NCBI GenBank assembly: GCA_015698045.1
Contig: BLAL01000020.1
Location: 558,001-622,000, forward strand
Reading direction: 5' to 3'
Source: Rhizophagus clarus
Lineage: Eukaryota > Glomeromycota > Glomeromycetes > Glomerales > Glomeraceae
Length of the DNA: 64,000 nt
In this document: one piece after another, positions 10,394-22,740 of the stretch
How positions within the stretch are numbered: the stretch's first letter is position 1
Layout of the letters: every line of letters begins with the position of its first letter
Position numbers and translations under genes: made by a program
Notes under the pieces: model-generated
Told to the model about the DNA's origin: nothing
The model's input: only the letters and a program-made list of their open reading frames with translations
Databases searched by the model: none

Positions 10394-12011
10394 TGAGGCT
10401 TCTCCTGTAAGGTCAACATATGTTTAAATATATACTATTTATTATATATACAGGTATTTTTGATTTAAGGCTGAAATCAGGCTGTGTATCTAAGCATCTT
10501 TTTGGATTTCATATAAATTATTAAGTGAAGCCAGTCTCTCAAATTTTTTCATTATCTATCTTTGCTGAAATCTTTGCACTTTTCAAGCCTATTTCTTCTA
10601 TGTTGCTATTGTACCTTTTGCTATATCTTTAATCACTGCGCTATGCCATATTTGTCTATTACCTGCTAATAACATACGAATATATAACAAATTATTGAAA
10701 AATAATCTAACTAGAAAGATTTAATAACATTTAAGAAAATCTAATAAGTTATATAAATTTATAATTGAATTAGCAATTATTAAACAACTATCATACTATA
10801 CCACCTTACCTAGCTGGCATTCAAAATTGAACATATGATATGTTAACAATAACAATGCGATCGTACAACATTAAAATATTAGCTAATTATTGAACTTATT
10901 AAATTAGAATTTGTGAGCAGAAAATTTCTTATAATGTGGGTATCCTACATATCAAAAGGACCTAAAAAACTGAAAAATTAGTGTTAAAATGCAGAAAAAT
11001 CCATTCAACATTCATGGAATAAGATTAATCATATATTTTGCACATTAAATAAAATAAATTTGCAAGAAAAAATAAATATTATTCATGATAATTTTTATAG
11101 AAACAAATTAATCCATTCTTTAAAGTTTTAAAATACATATATTTCGGTGATAACATATTATCATAGGATAGTAATTGATATTAATATGATTACATCTATT
11201 TGTTTATTATATATTCTCACGAAAAGTGGTTATTGAAATTGTTATATATTAAACGTGATTTATTTTATTCAAAAATTCTCACAATTCATTTATGTTTAAT
11301 AATAAATATATGATAGTGAAAATGACAACAATTAGCATACAGAAGAGGTTGTTTAATAAAAGTTAGAGTTTTAGTATTGATTTAAAATAAATGAGACATC
11401 TATTTCATCCAAATACATAATATTTCAATATGACATATTTTGTTCAGACAGAGGATGATAAAATCTTTACTAAAATGTATTATTAATTTTTTATTATCGA
11501 ATATGAAATAGCGAATTTAAAATATATTAGATGATATTAAATCAATATCTAAAGAAAAAAACACTTTATGCAATCAAATGTTTGCTCAAAAAGCAATATT
11601 AGACATTTTACATAATTAGCATACAGTCTATTATTTCAATTCTTTTTGTGTTGTGACTCAAGTACATGACTAACCGAAGCTGTAATCCTTAATGATGAGT
11701 CAAACGTATAAATAAGTATGTGAATTACATGGATATAAACAATAATTCACATTAAATCTTTATTATTAAACATAAAGATAAAATATTTTAGGGATTGTTA
11801 TAAATTATTATAATTATTATATAGATCAGGCAGAGAAATAAGTCTATTTAGCTAGAATGAACGGCTTTAATAGCTATACACACAATAAGAATAATAATTC
11901 TATTTCAAGGGTCCCATTGTTAATTAGTTGAACACAAAACAACCATTATTACTAGTCAAGTTCAAGTATATATAGCAACGTTACGAAAAAGAACCCATTC
12001 ACGTATTCAAT
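10394..12011. other. Intergenic stretch, no gene seen
   Basis: AT-rich sequence with no supported frame, terminal inverted repeat or tandem repeat noticed. Confidence 0.5.
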
Positions 12012-12290
12012 ATGAATGAAAATGATTTATTAAGAAAACATGTAATAGCACGAAGGTTTTGGTCCATGGAATTCAGGACACACAATCTGTAATTCGTCTG
12101 CCACAGTGAAATTTGTAACTTATTAAAATGGAAATTGAAAACTTTCAGGACATGTATTTTGAAGAGATGGCTTGAAGCACTCTTGAAGCCTCCCAAATAT
12201 ATCATATATAGTATTAAAGATTCATGGGTGAGAAAATTAATAGCGGTCAATAGAATGGGAAATATAGAGCTACAGCAGTGAATTGTTTTT
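12012..12290 (+). pseudogene. Possible decayed ORF with one stop
   Basis: ATG 12012 opens a frame of 26 codons (MNENDLLRKHVIARRFWSME...) to TAA at 12090-12092. The same frame then stays open for 65 codons (KRWLEALLKPPKYIIYSIKD region) to TGA near 12288. The reverse-strand frame at 11999-12250 is its shadow. The residue mix looks protein-like, but chance cannot be excluded at this length. No family is recognised. Confidence 0.25.
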
Positions 12291-13333
12291 GATGCATGGT
12301 ATACTTATAGCGGATTTATAACTTATTATCCAAAGTATAAATATAGTGAAAAGAGGCAATTTCCCTTCATATCCTAGTACTGAATTGATAATTATTTTGG
12401 TATGGCCATTTTATGTTTCTGAGCTTCATCTTATAGTTGACAGAAATGTGAATATTTCTGGAAATAAATGATGAATATTTTATTGGAGAATCATAAAATG
12501 TTGCACAATTTTTACACTCCGGAAATCTATTATAATTATATTGAATATTCTATTTTTTAATTTTTAACATCTCAATCATAAAATTCTATTAATCTATTGC
12601 CCTTTAATTTTCACCTTTTGAAAAAAATTTATTAATTATATTTTGATTAATCCACTTTTATTTATAATTTTAATTCATTAATGAAATAAATGGATGATGA
12701 AGGAAATAATACATTCATAATTTTATATTATTATGACATATTGGAGATTAAAGTGTTACAAGATTTTCAAATAACTTAGTTTCCCACAACTGGCTAAAAC
12801 AAAAAAGGGAATGGACAGTTATTAAAATATTGCAAGATGTATCAACAAATTTCTATGGATACTCAAATATTGGTTTAATAAATAAAAATACAGTATCTGA
12901 AAATAAAAACTCTGAAAATGAAAAAAGATAGCTGCTAAAGTAGTATCTGGTGGAAAAAAAAGAATTTCAAATAATAGTATACTAGCTGAAAATCTATATA
13001 GTACAAATAATTTTGAATTGTGTGACGCGTGATTCATCTGTAGCTCAATGCCTAAACTATTTATTACATATTTTCTTTAGTTAACAACAGACTTTCTAAA
13101 AACTCTTCCTTCCTGTTGACATTTTATTATAAATCCGCAGCAATAAAAATTTTTTATTTTAATAAATAAATATGATACAAATAAATATGTCATATGTTTT
13201 TAACCCAAGAAATATTAGAAATACTATAATTGAATTAGAAAATGGCTCAGAGTGAAATTTTATATTAAAGAAGAGTTTATGTTTCACTTTTTGCATAGTA
13301 GTAGTGACCAAAAGGACTTTATAATATTGACTT
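12291..13333. other. Intergenic stretch, no gene seen
   Basis: No supported gene or repeat was seen. Confidence 0.45.
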
Positions 13334-14193
13334 ATGGAGAACAAGCCAATCCAAAACAGGACAAGTATCTCAAAACGGCGGAAAACCTAAGGACATCGGC
13401 GACAACATGCTTCAAATTGGCCAGAAGCAGTTACATTTGCCTTCCAAACACATATGTTTACCTATCATAATGATGATAATACAATACCGATCGACAACAT
13501 CTGTGCCAAACTGCCAATGCCAAATGTGATACCAGGGTCCCAAATATCTAACCAGAACCTTCTCATATAAAAATGGAAGCAATACCAAAAATTTCACCTA
13601 TTATAGAAACGATCGTTATTGTCCTTTCAAATCAGCACAAAAGCACAGCCCTCTACTACTACAAAGAAATCAGAATCATCGAGCAAAGATCAACCCTCAT
13701 CCAAGATGAAAAATTAAACTCCATTGGAGATATCATGGTATATGACATACCAACAACTTGGAGTAAAGGGAAAATACTCAACAACCTTTCAGCATGGGTA
13801 AAGTTTTAAATTTGTCAATTAAAACACGGCATAAGTACCAAATAGTACAAATTTGCATAATATTTAATGTGTTTATCAAGGCCTGTTTTGACCATAACCA
13901 TTGACGTTATACTTTTGGTCAAGAAACAATTCACTGGTTCCTGGTAGATGGACATTAAAGCAAAGACAGTAATGTGAAATGTTCATTGCAGCAGTAGATG
14001 GTGTACCTGATTCACTTCGCAAAAAGTCCTGCTTATTCAAAATTTTGATAACTGGGATCCATTCTTCCCAGACTTTGAATTTAAGTTTAACAAAATCATT
14101 AGACAAGGTGGTAGAAACAAGTTGATAGCGTATTTTGAAATATATGAAGATCTGAAAAATAACTTTGATTCATGTTTCAACCTTAAAGGTTAA
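13334..14193 (+). pseudogene. LINE ORF1-like relic, frameshifted
   Basis: A start MENKPIQNRTSISKRRKT at 13334 is followed by serine-rich linker text (TTTKKSESSSKDQPSS). The central domain reads IMVYDIPTTWSKGKILNNLS then KVLNLSIKTRHKYQ. This parallels IVYDIPKRLTDENIYEIF and LLKLSIKKQRKYK of the protein at 5797-7650. Later frames give DGVPDSLRK and then DNWDPFFPDFEFKFNKIIRQ and KLIAYFEIYEDLKNNFDSCF, stopping at 14191-14193. At least three frame changes and several stops show it is dead. The order (disordered N-terminus, VYDIP domain, YFE-x-YEDL domain) suggests an RNA-binding ORF1 protein of a LINE. No poly(A) tail or duplication was found. Confidence 0.6.
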
Positions 14194-15424
14194 ACAAAGA
14201 AGAATACTTGAAAGAGTAATTCGTTAAGATCACAACCAAACGTTTTTGGGAGAATAAAGGAGTTGATGAGTGAGTTGGAAGGGGGTCTAACACAAGGGCA
14301 TAACTTCTTTTTACTCATATAAATTTTTTAGGATTTAGCAGTCTTCCCACATAAGTTATATTTTTTATTTTTTCGTTTTCTTGATTGTAACTTCAGTGTT
14401 CCTTTTTTATTATTTCCCCAGAGTCTTTACTGTAGTATAGATTCTTTTTTAAAAGAGAGATAGGGATTTTGATAGTGCCAATGTGCGTTATCATCATAAT
14501 AGGGTTATTAAATCTCTTCGGTGCCCATATGTATCTCCTACCAACTAAATCTGTAACTAAAATAAATTAAGATAAAATCTGTAGTTAAGAACAATTTGGT
14601 AAATTTATTGTTTTTTTTTTTTTTTGGTTCGATTGAAATTACGATTAGGTAATTCTACTAACACTAAATTTTAATAAACAAATCACAAAAAAGTTTTTTT
14701 CCTAATGGATCATATGAATTTTTTAGATCGCACTTATAAAAATTCTAAGATGATTTTAAAAATCAGTTATAGAATTTATGTAAATATAACTTGTGATTAT
14801 TAATGTGTTGCTTTATTACTTCCTTCATCTTAAATCAAAGATTAAACAAATCATCAACCACAAATACCTAAATCCTTCAAAAATCATTTAATTCATATTT
14901 TGAGTTGTGGTTCATTTCCCTTTATAACTAAAATTTTTAATGGACGAAAAGGATGTAATTGCCAAAATATTGTCTACCAAAAAAAAAAAATTTTTTAACA
15001 TCTATTCATCAAAAAGATTCAATATATATGACTTTTTTTTACAATGAGATTTATTAATATCAGTAAAATTATTTAACCAGACCTTCAATCTAATAATAAT
15101 TACACAATTATTTTTTAATCGTGAACCGTGATCATAGCAGGCTTACTATAAATTTGATCGGTAATTCATGTTTAGTAAATTAATCATTTGTAGTTACATT
15201 TTTTTTTTTTTAAGAACGGTTTTCCAACTTTGTGATTACTAATATTTAATAGTTAGAACAGAGGTCTCAGAAGTACCAAGTTGACCCGAAATATTTATTA
15301 AGTGAATTTACTCATCACGCGTGCGATGTCTAGTACTCTTATCATGCAATTATTATTTAAAATTTATGCGTTTTATTTTTGCAAAAAAATTATTTATTTA
15401 ATTAATAATAATATGTTCTTAACA
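14194..15424. other. Downstream of ORF1 relic, no gene seen
   Basis: The first few hundred bases may be LINE leftovers, but no reverse transcriptase or endonuclease motif is readable. T-runs occur near 14611 and 15199. Confidence 0.4.
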
Positions 15425-15735
15425 AAAAATTAAACATAAAGAAACGAAAAATAAGTATAGAAAAACAAAATGAGTGTAAAAAATTGAAAAAGAGGTGTAA
15501 AGAAACAAAATAAAGTGGATGCAAAGAAATAAAATGCAAAGGGGTGGATGCAAAGGGACGAAAAAGCATGATGAGAAAAGTGGGTGTGAAAGAACAAAAA
15601 AAAATGTGTAATAGAACGAAAAAAATAAGTATAATGAAACAAAAAAATAAAATGTGAAAAAAATAAAATGTAATGGAACAATATAAAGGAATGAAAAAGG
15701 TGTAAAGAAATGAAATAAAAGAGAAAAAAAAAAAA
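15425..15735. repeat. Purine-rich degenerate tandem repeat
   Basis: The plus strand is almost entirely A and G, built of variants of AAAGAAACGAAAAATAAGTG with a loose period near 18-20 bases. The three overlapping minus-strand frames of 83-117 codons (Phe/Leu/Ser-rich) arise because the complementary pyrimidine strand lacks stop codons. They are not genes. Confidence 0.75.
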
Positions 15736-15865
15736 ATAGTAAGATAGTCAATCAAATGTTAAATAATAAATTATAGCGATGAATAATTTATTCATAGAAT
15801 TTTCTTTTCGATATACTGTAAGTCACTACATTGATTTAAACTAATTTATTAGTCCCGGTGTAAAG

Positions 15866-16058
15866 TGTACATGTTGCCGAAATTGGCCGAAATTATATTC
15901 CGAAATTGGAAGTCTAATGTTCGAAAATATCTGAAAATATTTTATAATTCTAGTCGGCATTACAAATTTGACCAAATTACTAAAATATTTCCAGCCAATT
16001 TCGGCCTTTGGACTTTCAATTTCGGAAATAATTTCGGCCAATTTCGGCAACATGTATA
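15866..16058. mobile_element. MITE with 8-bp TSD (hAT-like)
   Basis: Terminal inverted repeats read T-R-TACATGTTGCCGAAATT at the left and the inverse at the right, continuing with GGCCGAAATTA in both arms. The direct repeat GTGTAAAG flanks it at 15858-15865 and 16059-16066. An 8-bp duplication is typical of hAT transposons. At 193 bp it is non-autonomous. Confidence 0.8.
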
Positions 16059-16644
16059 GTGTAAAGCAACGGGCGGCTACTAGTATTAAAAGTTGTCTAT
16101 CTACAATATCAGCTTTTTAAATCATAGTTTATTATGGATGACGGTTGTAACAATTTTTTTCACTTAATCCTAAAGTTTTAATATAGTAATTTGTTTTTTT
16201 TTTAAAATTAAACATTTACGTATATAAAGTAGAGAGTCCGATATTGAAAATCGAGATTAATTATATAATAATGCGGAATCTGACGTCACAGCAAACAACA
16301 GCTATCTGGCTTACTTTTATTGAAAGTCCGGTAAATTTTTTCGTACTATAAATTACTTACTTATGAGCTTAAAGGAAAAAATTGCTTTATTTTTAACGTT
16401 GCGAATAATGGGTTTTTACTTTTGGGCTCATAGGAAAGTTATTTCTAATGATCGGACTTTTGGTAAAATGTTAGCCAAATAGTATAACTTTATGCTAATG
16501 CTTTTAATTTTTGATTCGCTATTATATATTACTTAACCCCGGTTTTTAATAATTAAATTTTCAACTTTTTACGCGGATCACGAATTAATTATTAAAAATA
16601 TTTTAATAAATATACGAAAAAAATTAATTTGTGTATCTAGTTTA

Positions 16645-16816
16645 CCTGTAAAAAAAATTTATCCGTGTTCCATATTCCGTGATTTTTCCATGAAAGGCTC
16701 ATTTTCACGGAATTTACAAGTATAAATCATGGAAATTATCTGTTTTTCCGAACTTTTCCACAAAGGTCTCATTTTCACGGAATTTTTACGAAAATCACGG
16801 ATAAAATTTTTACAGG
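16645..16816. mobile_element. Short inverted-repeat MITE (CCTGTAAAAA)
   Basis: Left end CCTGTAAAAAAAATTTATCC, right end GGATAAAATTTTTACAGG. The interior repeats TCATTTTCACGGAATTT twice, in direct orientation. No unambiguous target-site duplication was seen and there is no coding capacity. Confidence 0.7.
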
Positions 16817-16866
16817 GATAATTAACTGAAGAATTTTCTGCAACAATTTGATTTGTATTATTATTT

Positions 16867-16868
<2 letters not shown>

Positions 16869-16922
<54 letters not shown>

Positions 16923-16924
16923 AA
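16869..16924. repeat. T(34)A(22) homopolymer palindrome
   Basis: A pure T run of 34 is joined directly to a pure A run of 22, a perfect hairpin stem over at least 22 bp. Similar T-then-A junctions recur in the window at 20972-21009 (25 T, 13 A) and, shorter, near 32680, 50090, 53510, 62590 and 63800. Confidence 0.85.
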
Positions 16925-17403
16925 GAGAAAATTAAGTCCGTTAACGTATTTAATATTTTTCTTATAAACTATTAAATAAATTTTCGTAAAATTTGCTTAC
17001 GTACATATAAATTAATTTTTAAAATTTCTCCATTTATTTTCTTTAAGAAAAAACTTGGATAAAGTTAACTTTATAATTTTTAATAATAAATTCTTTATTT
17101 CAACACAATTCCTAACGGTCTTTTATATAATACTCGGAATTAATAACATAAACAAAACTTAGAATTTTCTGGACAAAAAGTAAATCATTCTTAATGCGTT
17201 TTACTACACATAATTTATATACTAAATTTAATAAGAAAACAAAAACAAATAATATCCTTTATGCATATTTAGGATAATTTTCACAAATATTTATTAAATT
17301 TATAAAATTATCAGTACATTCGGATGGAAACTATAGAATTAAAACAAAATTTTTGAAAAAAAAATTCGCTGAATAATTCATACTTACTGCTGTATGTGGT
17401 TCT

Positions 17404-18882
17404 TCAAATTACCTTATAAAAAAAATTAAATGTAAAATTATCATGACTTGTAACCCTAAATCTCTTAATAACCCCCAATTTAACATATTTTCTAATTATT
17501 CTCATGTTTTCTTCGTCTTTATCTAAACCATTCGTAATATCAAAATAATTATTAACGACCAATAAAAATGACCTCCTTTGTAATATATTTCTCGTAAAGA
17601 TAGATTCTAAATCTTCCGGAAGCATTCTAGTTTGTACGTCATCTTGATAATCTAATACTATTTCAGAAATATTCTTTGAATATTTCATAACAGCCTCTAA
17701 CGCCTCCTTATCATTTAAATATGAATCCCCGCACCAAATTTTAATGCCTTCTAAATATTGACAACCACCCAAAATTATTTCAAATGTTCTTAATTCATCA
17801 TTCTTAATTCCAGTAGAAAGTCTTTTAAGTGCCGGACAAAAACTAGCGATAGCTAAGTTTAATGAATTATTGCTATAACCTGAATCTTCACAAAAATAAA
17901 ATTCTCTTAAATTTTTCCCATTATTTTTTAAAAATTTTATTAATGATTCACATTTTGGACAAGCACTAAAAATTTTTAAAATTTGTAATTGTGAGAAAAT
18001 AATATTCTCCAAAATTTCAAAATTTTTAAACCATTTACAATATACAAATTTTAACTGAAGTATTCGTAAATTGGTAAGATTATTAATAGATGACAATGAA
18101 ACAATATCGATTCTTCCATAAAGATTTAACTTGGTTAACGTATTAGGAAGTTTTCTCAATAGCAAATTAGTAAAATCTGTTGAAACATTATACATTCCTA
18201 CATTGGCACATTTTAACCTTTTCTGCGAAGAAATTAAATTTACTAACTCGTTCGGAACATCATTTTTAATCGTTATGTTTAATTTGATTATATTGTAACT
18301 TATTTGAGATAGTTGATAAAAAAATGCAGGGGAAATACTTGAAGTGCAATGTAATTCCGAAAGATTTTTTAAACAATCTTTTGCTTTAGGGTGAAAGATG
18401 AAATTTGTGTCCGGAGTTTGCCAAGATGAGAATTGCCAAATTTTAGAAATTTTTAATCTTTTTAAAGAAGGTACTTGTTTTAAAAACAACTTAATAATTT
18501 CCTGTGCTGTTATATTTGTACTGACTTTTAAATTTTGAGATAAAACGGATTGTTGAGTTTTAAGAAGAAACCAAAGCTTGTAATAAACTTGTTCAATTAA
18601 TAGAACTTTACAGAATGATGCGTAATTGAAAATCGGAAATTTAAAAGTTGGAGTTGAAATGTAAATTCCATTTTTATGTAACACTTCTTTCGACTCGTTT
18701 GGAAGGTGAGCAACCAGAGTTCTAAAATTTTTAGTACTATAATTCCAAACATTCCTCCATAAAATTCTTACAGAAATCTCACACCAAAGTCGGTTTACTA
18801 ATATACACGACTGTAAAGTAGGTTTATCATCTGCTAAATACTCTAAAATCTCGCTCAAGCAATCAGCAGGAAGTTGAGGCAT
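17404..18882 (-). CDS. F-box protein with leucine-rich repeats (copy 2)
   Basis: The product is 492 aa from one exon, using the methionine of MPQLPADCLSEILEYL. An upstream in-frame ATG at 18930 would add 16 residues, but the homologous start and leader (TATTAAAAACAATG) of the paralogues point to 18882. The N-terminal F-box has LVNRLWCEISVRILWR. The remainder holds leucine-rich-repeat-like segments (NLSELHCTSSIS, TLTKLNLYGR, NLRILQLKF). It is closest to the gene at 60326-61810, sharing long identical stretches such as VSTNITAQEIIKLFLKQVPS, and more distant from 2379-3851. The role is probably substrate selection in an SCF ubiquitin ligase. The frame is intact. Confidence 0.9.
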   Translation of the reverse strand: MPQLPADCLSEILEYLADDKPTLQSCILVNRLWCEISVRILWRNVWNYSTKNFRTLVAHLPNESKEVLHKNGIYISTPTFKFPIFNYASFCKVLLIEQVYYKLWFLLKTQQSVLSQNLKVSTNITAQEIIKLFLKQVPSLKRLKISKIWQFSSWQTPDTNFIFHPKAKDCLKNLSELHCTSSISPAFFYQLSQISYNIIKLNITIKNDVPNELVNLISSQKRLKCANVGMYNVSTDFTNLLLRKLPNTLTKLNLYGRIDIVSLSSINNLTNLRILQLKFVYCKWFKNFEILENIIFSQLQILKIFSACPKCESLIKFLKNNGKNLREFYFCEDSGYSNNSLNLAIASFCPALKRLSTGIKNDELRTFEIILGGCQYLEGIKIWCGDSYLNDKEALEAVMKYSKNISEIVLDYQDDVQTRMLPEDLESIFTRNILQRRSFLLVVNNYFDITNGLDKDEENMRIIRKYVKLGVIKRFRVTSHDNFTFNFFYKVI

Positions 18883-18960
18883 TGTTTTTAATACGACAAA
18901 GGAGAAGAGTATAAAATTTTTTAAAATCACGCTTGTGTTAATGATGTTACAAATATATAG

Positions 18961-18993
18961 GTCATGCGGTTACAACAATTACGTAATGATGCA
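18961..18993 (-). promoter_or_regulatory. Conserved F-box promoter motif, intact copy
   Basis: On the minus strand the site reads TGCATCATTACGTAATTG followed by TTGTAACCGCATGAC, ending 79 bp before the start codon. The copy at 61918-61950 is identical over this length. In F-box gene 1 the two halves are separated by an inserted element. Confidence 0.6.
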
Positions 18994-19718
18994 GTTATTT
19001 GGCTTAGTTGTCTATAATCGTCTTAGCAGATCTCCAATATAGTCCTAATTAAATTTTTTCTTAATTTAGGCCAAATTAAAAAATTTTCGGCCAAATTTAA
19101 CAAATTAGAAAACGTGAAAAAAAAACTATTACATATGAAATCTTTTCATTAATAAAAATGTAAGAACTAAATTATATACCTTTGAAATTTTATTTTTTTT
19201 TTTTTTTTATTTTTTAGTACAGTAAAAGATTTTTGGTAAATTGCTCATTTCGGGAGATTCCATATCAAAATATTGGATTTAAAAATGTTTTCACGTTAAA
19301 AAGTCATTTGATGAAATTTTTCATACAATCCATAAAATAAATTTATTATTTTCATGCATACGTTTTTATGCTTATTAATTGTAAATATTCGACAATGCTA
19401 AATGCACCAATAATCACGAATGTAAATATACAGTATATAAAAAAAAAATTTTTTTTTATACGAATCCCTACATTTAAATAATTGCATTAAATAACTCAAT
19501 CGGCTACATTTATAGAATCGGATCAAATAGAAGGTTTCGATTCAATTTTTTGAAATAATTTTAGACAGTATAAATATATATTTACAAACATTCTTTGAAA
19601 ACTCTCTTTTCGAATGATGAATATAAATATTTTTTATTTAAATATATTTATATATATATTTTTTTTGTAATAATAGCTTTCAATAATTTTACAAAAAAGT
19701 GTAGTGAGAATTTTTAAT

Positions 19719-19852
19719 TTATTTAACGAAAAAAAAACCCATTTCGCAACAATTTTTAATTACTTTGATAAAAACGTCTCGAAACGGTTTTTATTTTTTA
19801 ATTTAACGAAAGAAAAAACCGGTTCGCAACAGTTTTTAATTACTTTGATAAT
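19719..19852. repeat. Two-copy tandem repeat, about 82 bp
   Basis: TTTAACGAAAAAAAAACCC...CGCAACAATTTTTAATTAC is followed 82 bases later by TTTAACGAAAGAAAAAACC...CGCAACAGTTTTTAATTAC. Both end in TTTGATAA. Confidence 0.6.
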
Positions 19853-20971
19853 TATTGCTATTTAGCGTTTGAAAAGTAATCACATTTTTGTATTTAGCCA
19901 TATTGGATATTAGCAATAAATTATATTGGAGTAATTGAACATCTATTACATATTTCGTTTTTTTGCATCAAATTGATCCATCAGGTACATCCAATCGTAT
20001 AACTTAGCGTGGCGAAGTCGTATTAAAATATTTGAAAATACTTCGAATAAATTACAGTACACGAATGGGTTACATGATTGTCGGATTTACTCAGCCACCA
20101 CAGCCGTGAGTGAGATAACGTCACAATACTTTACAAGACCTTACTAAGACATTCTTAATAAAAAAATTTGTAGGTTAACTATATTTTGATGATAATCAAG
20201 TCTTAAAAACGTAGGAAAGAGATGTTATAGAGCACAGTATATTAATAGGAGAACAATGTTATATATAATAAAACGCATCAGGGTGTAAGTTGATATCGCC
20301 ATTCAGTATCGTCTCATAAAAAAATGGACTTGAATTTTTAATTTATATAATAATACTTACTACTACAACAAATATTTATAAAGAAATCATTATACAAATT
20401 TTATAAAAATTGACGTTTGCATAGAATTATTCACAAATTCAGAGTAATTTTATAATGCCTTAAAAAATTGCAGATCCTTGGCCGAACGCGTGACATAATC
20501 TTGGCCAAGAGTCACGTGAAAAATTTCCTTTTTCGCGTTTTAACATCCGATGGAAAAGAAGTGCAATATGTTTGTTCTAGGCGCCTAAATGAATTACGCA
20601 AAATAATGTTGTAAAACAATATGATCATCCAGGGCGTATATCATGAGACTTTTTAAGATATGAAATTCTGTAAAAGGAACAATTAAAAATACAATTTTTT
20701 GTTAGTATAAAAATATATTTGCTTAGTTTAATAATATAATAAAATAATTGGTGCAAGCATGTGAAACATAAAATAAACGAATAAATTTATTGCATGAAAA
20801 TAAAAAAAATTTTTTTACAATGAATTTATTATATATGTACACACAAAAAAGAATCTTTAATAGGTTAATCACTTTTACTTGATTCTACAGGTTTTAAATA
20901 ATAATCATTAATAATTCTAAAAAAAAATTTGGAACTCCGATGTACTGTATGTTGGCGTTTCAGCCATTAAA

Positions 20972-21009
<38 letters not shown>

Positions 21010-22493
21010 GGAAATAAATAAATAAATAAAATAAAGAACCAAAATGAAGTATCTTATCAAAGGAAAATAGCCAATATGAATCAAATTAGGCAAATTATTT
21101 CTTTTTTTTAATAAAAAAAAAAAAAATATTGAAAATATTGCGTCATGCGATTTTGAAACTTTTCTTTTTTTTTCATAGCGATAGTATATCAATAATTGTA
21201 CAGTATAATTACGGAGTCGGCCGAAGTTTTGGTAATAACAAACAGCACCACGTAGATCATATACTTTCTGTATAGTCACATTATTATTTACAATATAATA
21301 ACTTTTTTGAACAAAACTTTGTTACAATTAAAATACCAGATTTTTACAATTATTTATATTATTCGATACATAAATTATGAAAATCTCTATTACAAGAAAA
21401 TTTTTAGAGTAGATATCATGTACAGTATAAATTACACACAATATATGAAGTTTAATATATTTAGATTTTTATTGTAATAAAAAAGTATTTCCCATTTTAT
21501 TTTTCATAAAAACTTTTACATTTTTGGAAAATTAATGTGATGCGTATTCGGAATTTCAATCCGAAGTTTTTTTGTTCATAAAATTAGCAATAAAAGCGGC
21601 AAATTAATGCATACCTTATTGTTGCATAAATATAAATATCATAAATAACTCAATAACTTTATAAAAAAGGGAATAGATGAGGCGGTAATCATGCAAGCCA
21701 ATGAAAAAATATGACAATATAAGTGGACAACGAATGCAATTATTTAATTTCTAAAAACAACTACTAATGTTATGTAACATTACGTAACTTGCATTTTTTC
21801 TTGCCATTTTGATTTAACAATTTCGTGTTTTACGATTAACGAAGAATATTCAATAGAACTAACTCCTAACACAAAGAAAAATGTCATTCAATCCATTAAT
21901 AAAATTTCTCTTATTTTACGCCAAATTCTTTTATTATAAAAAGGTTCTGAAATTTCTAGAGAAATGGCATAAAATTCTCCAATCTTTTTTACAAAGAAAA
22001 AATATTACACAAATAAATTCCTATTACGTCTCACTTGACCTTAATCAAATCTTCAAAACTTATTCAATAAAAATCGAAAAATATAATTCATGTATTTAAT
22101 ACAAAAATTCATTTATAAATAATATGAAAATCTATCCAATTTATTACTTAATTATTTATTATAAACAACACAACGGAAGTTGGAAAATACAGTACGAGAC
22201 TCCAACTTCAGAAATGTTTTAAATATATTATAAATTAATATTATAAATGAGAGAAAGGTTACATTATAAAATGAAATGTAGAGATAACCCCTTCCTCACC
22301 CTCCTTTAATCTCATTGATCTACCATTTGATCAATTATTATCTATAGCACAATTAGTGTTTTTAATATAATAATAACAATTAGTTTTAATATTTTTTAAT
22401 TATTATTTTTATTTATAATTAAACTTTTTTAAGATATTATACAATAGTCATTATGTAAACTAAAAAGCAAACTAGAGAAATTAGACAAACGTA
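21010..22493. other. Intergenic stretch, only a weak small ORF
   Basis: A 72-codon frame at 21881-22099 (+) begins after a plausible ACACAAAGAAAAATG leader. It is rich in K, F, L and I, as chance frames here are, and has no motif. Nothing else is supported. Confidence 0.4.
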
Positions 22494-22740
22494 AGGGAGA
22501 TCCATGAGAGATCGTCTCTCTATAAATTAGTCGCTTCATCAAATGAGAGACTAGCGGAAAAAATACGTGAGATTCATCACGAGAGGTCGAACTAGTCATC
22601 TCATCAAATGAAAGACTAGCGGAAAAAATACGTGAGATTCATCACGAAAGGTCGTTTCCCTAAGAACTAGTCGCCTCATCAAATGAAAGACTAGCGGAAA
22701 AAATAAGGGAAATTCATCACGAGAGTCTCTCTACGAAATA
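22494..22740. repeat. Three-copy tandem repeat, about 65-75 bp unit
   Basis: The core CATCAAATGARAGACTAGCG followed by GAAAAAATACGTGAGATTCATCACGA occurs three times (about 22538, 22601 and 22678). The spacers between copies vary (GGTCG, GGTCGTTTCCCTAAG). The last copy has AAGGGAA in place of ACGTGAG. It is not coding. Confidence 0.75.

Larger units (their letters stand above)
17100..20800 (-). repeat. Duplicated block A around F-box gene 2
   Basis: Sequence on both sides of the gene is shared with 60100-63400. Downstream, ATAATTTATATACTAAATTT is followed by AAGAAAAC or GAGAAAAC. Upstream, the blocks share TTTAGGCCAAATT-type repeats (19066 and 61999), AATTTCCTTTTTCG (20522 and 63223), GTTTGTTCTAG (20569 and 63272) and TGAAATTCTGTAAAAGGA (20664 and 63353). 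Both copies lie in the same orientation about 43 kb apart. Between 18994 and 20800 no separate gene is visible. Confidence 0.65.

Noticed and set aside
15402..15755. Three overlapping minus-strand frames of 83-117 codons rich in Phe, Leu and Ser
   Set aside because: They are produced by a purine-rich tandem repeat whose complement lacks stop codons.
18883..18930. Upstream ATG extending F-box gene 2 by 16 residues
   Set aside because: The extension covers the leader shared with the other two paralogues, whose starts align with 18882.
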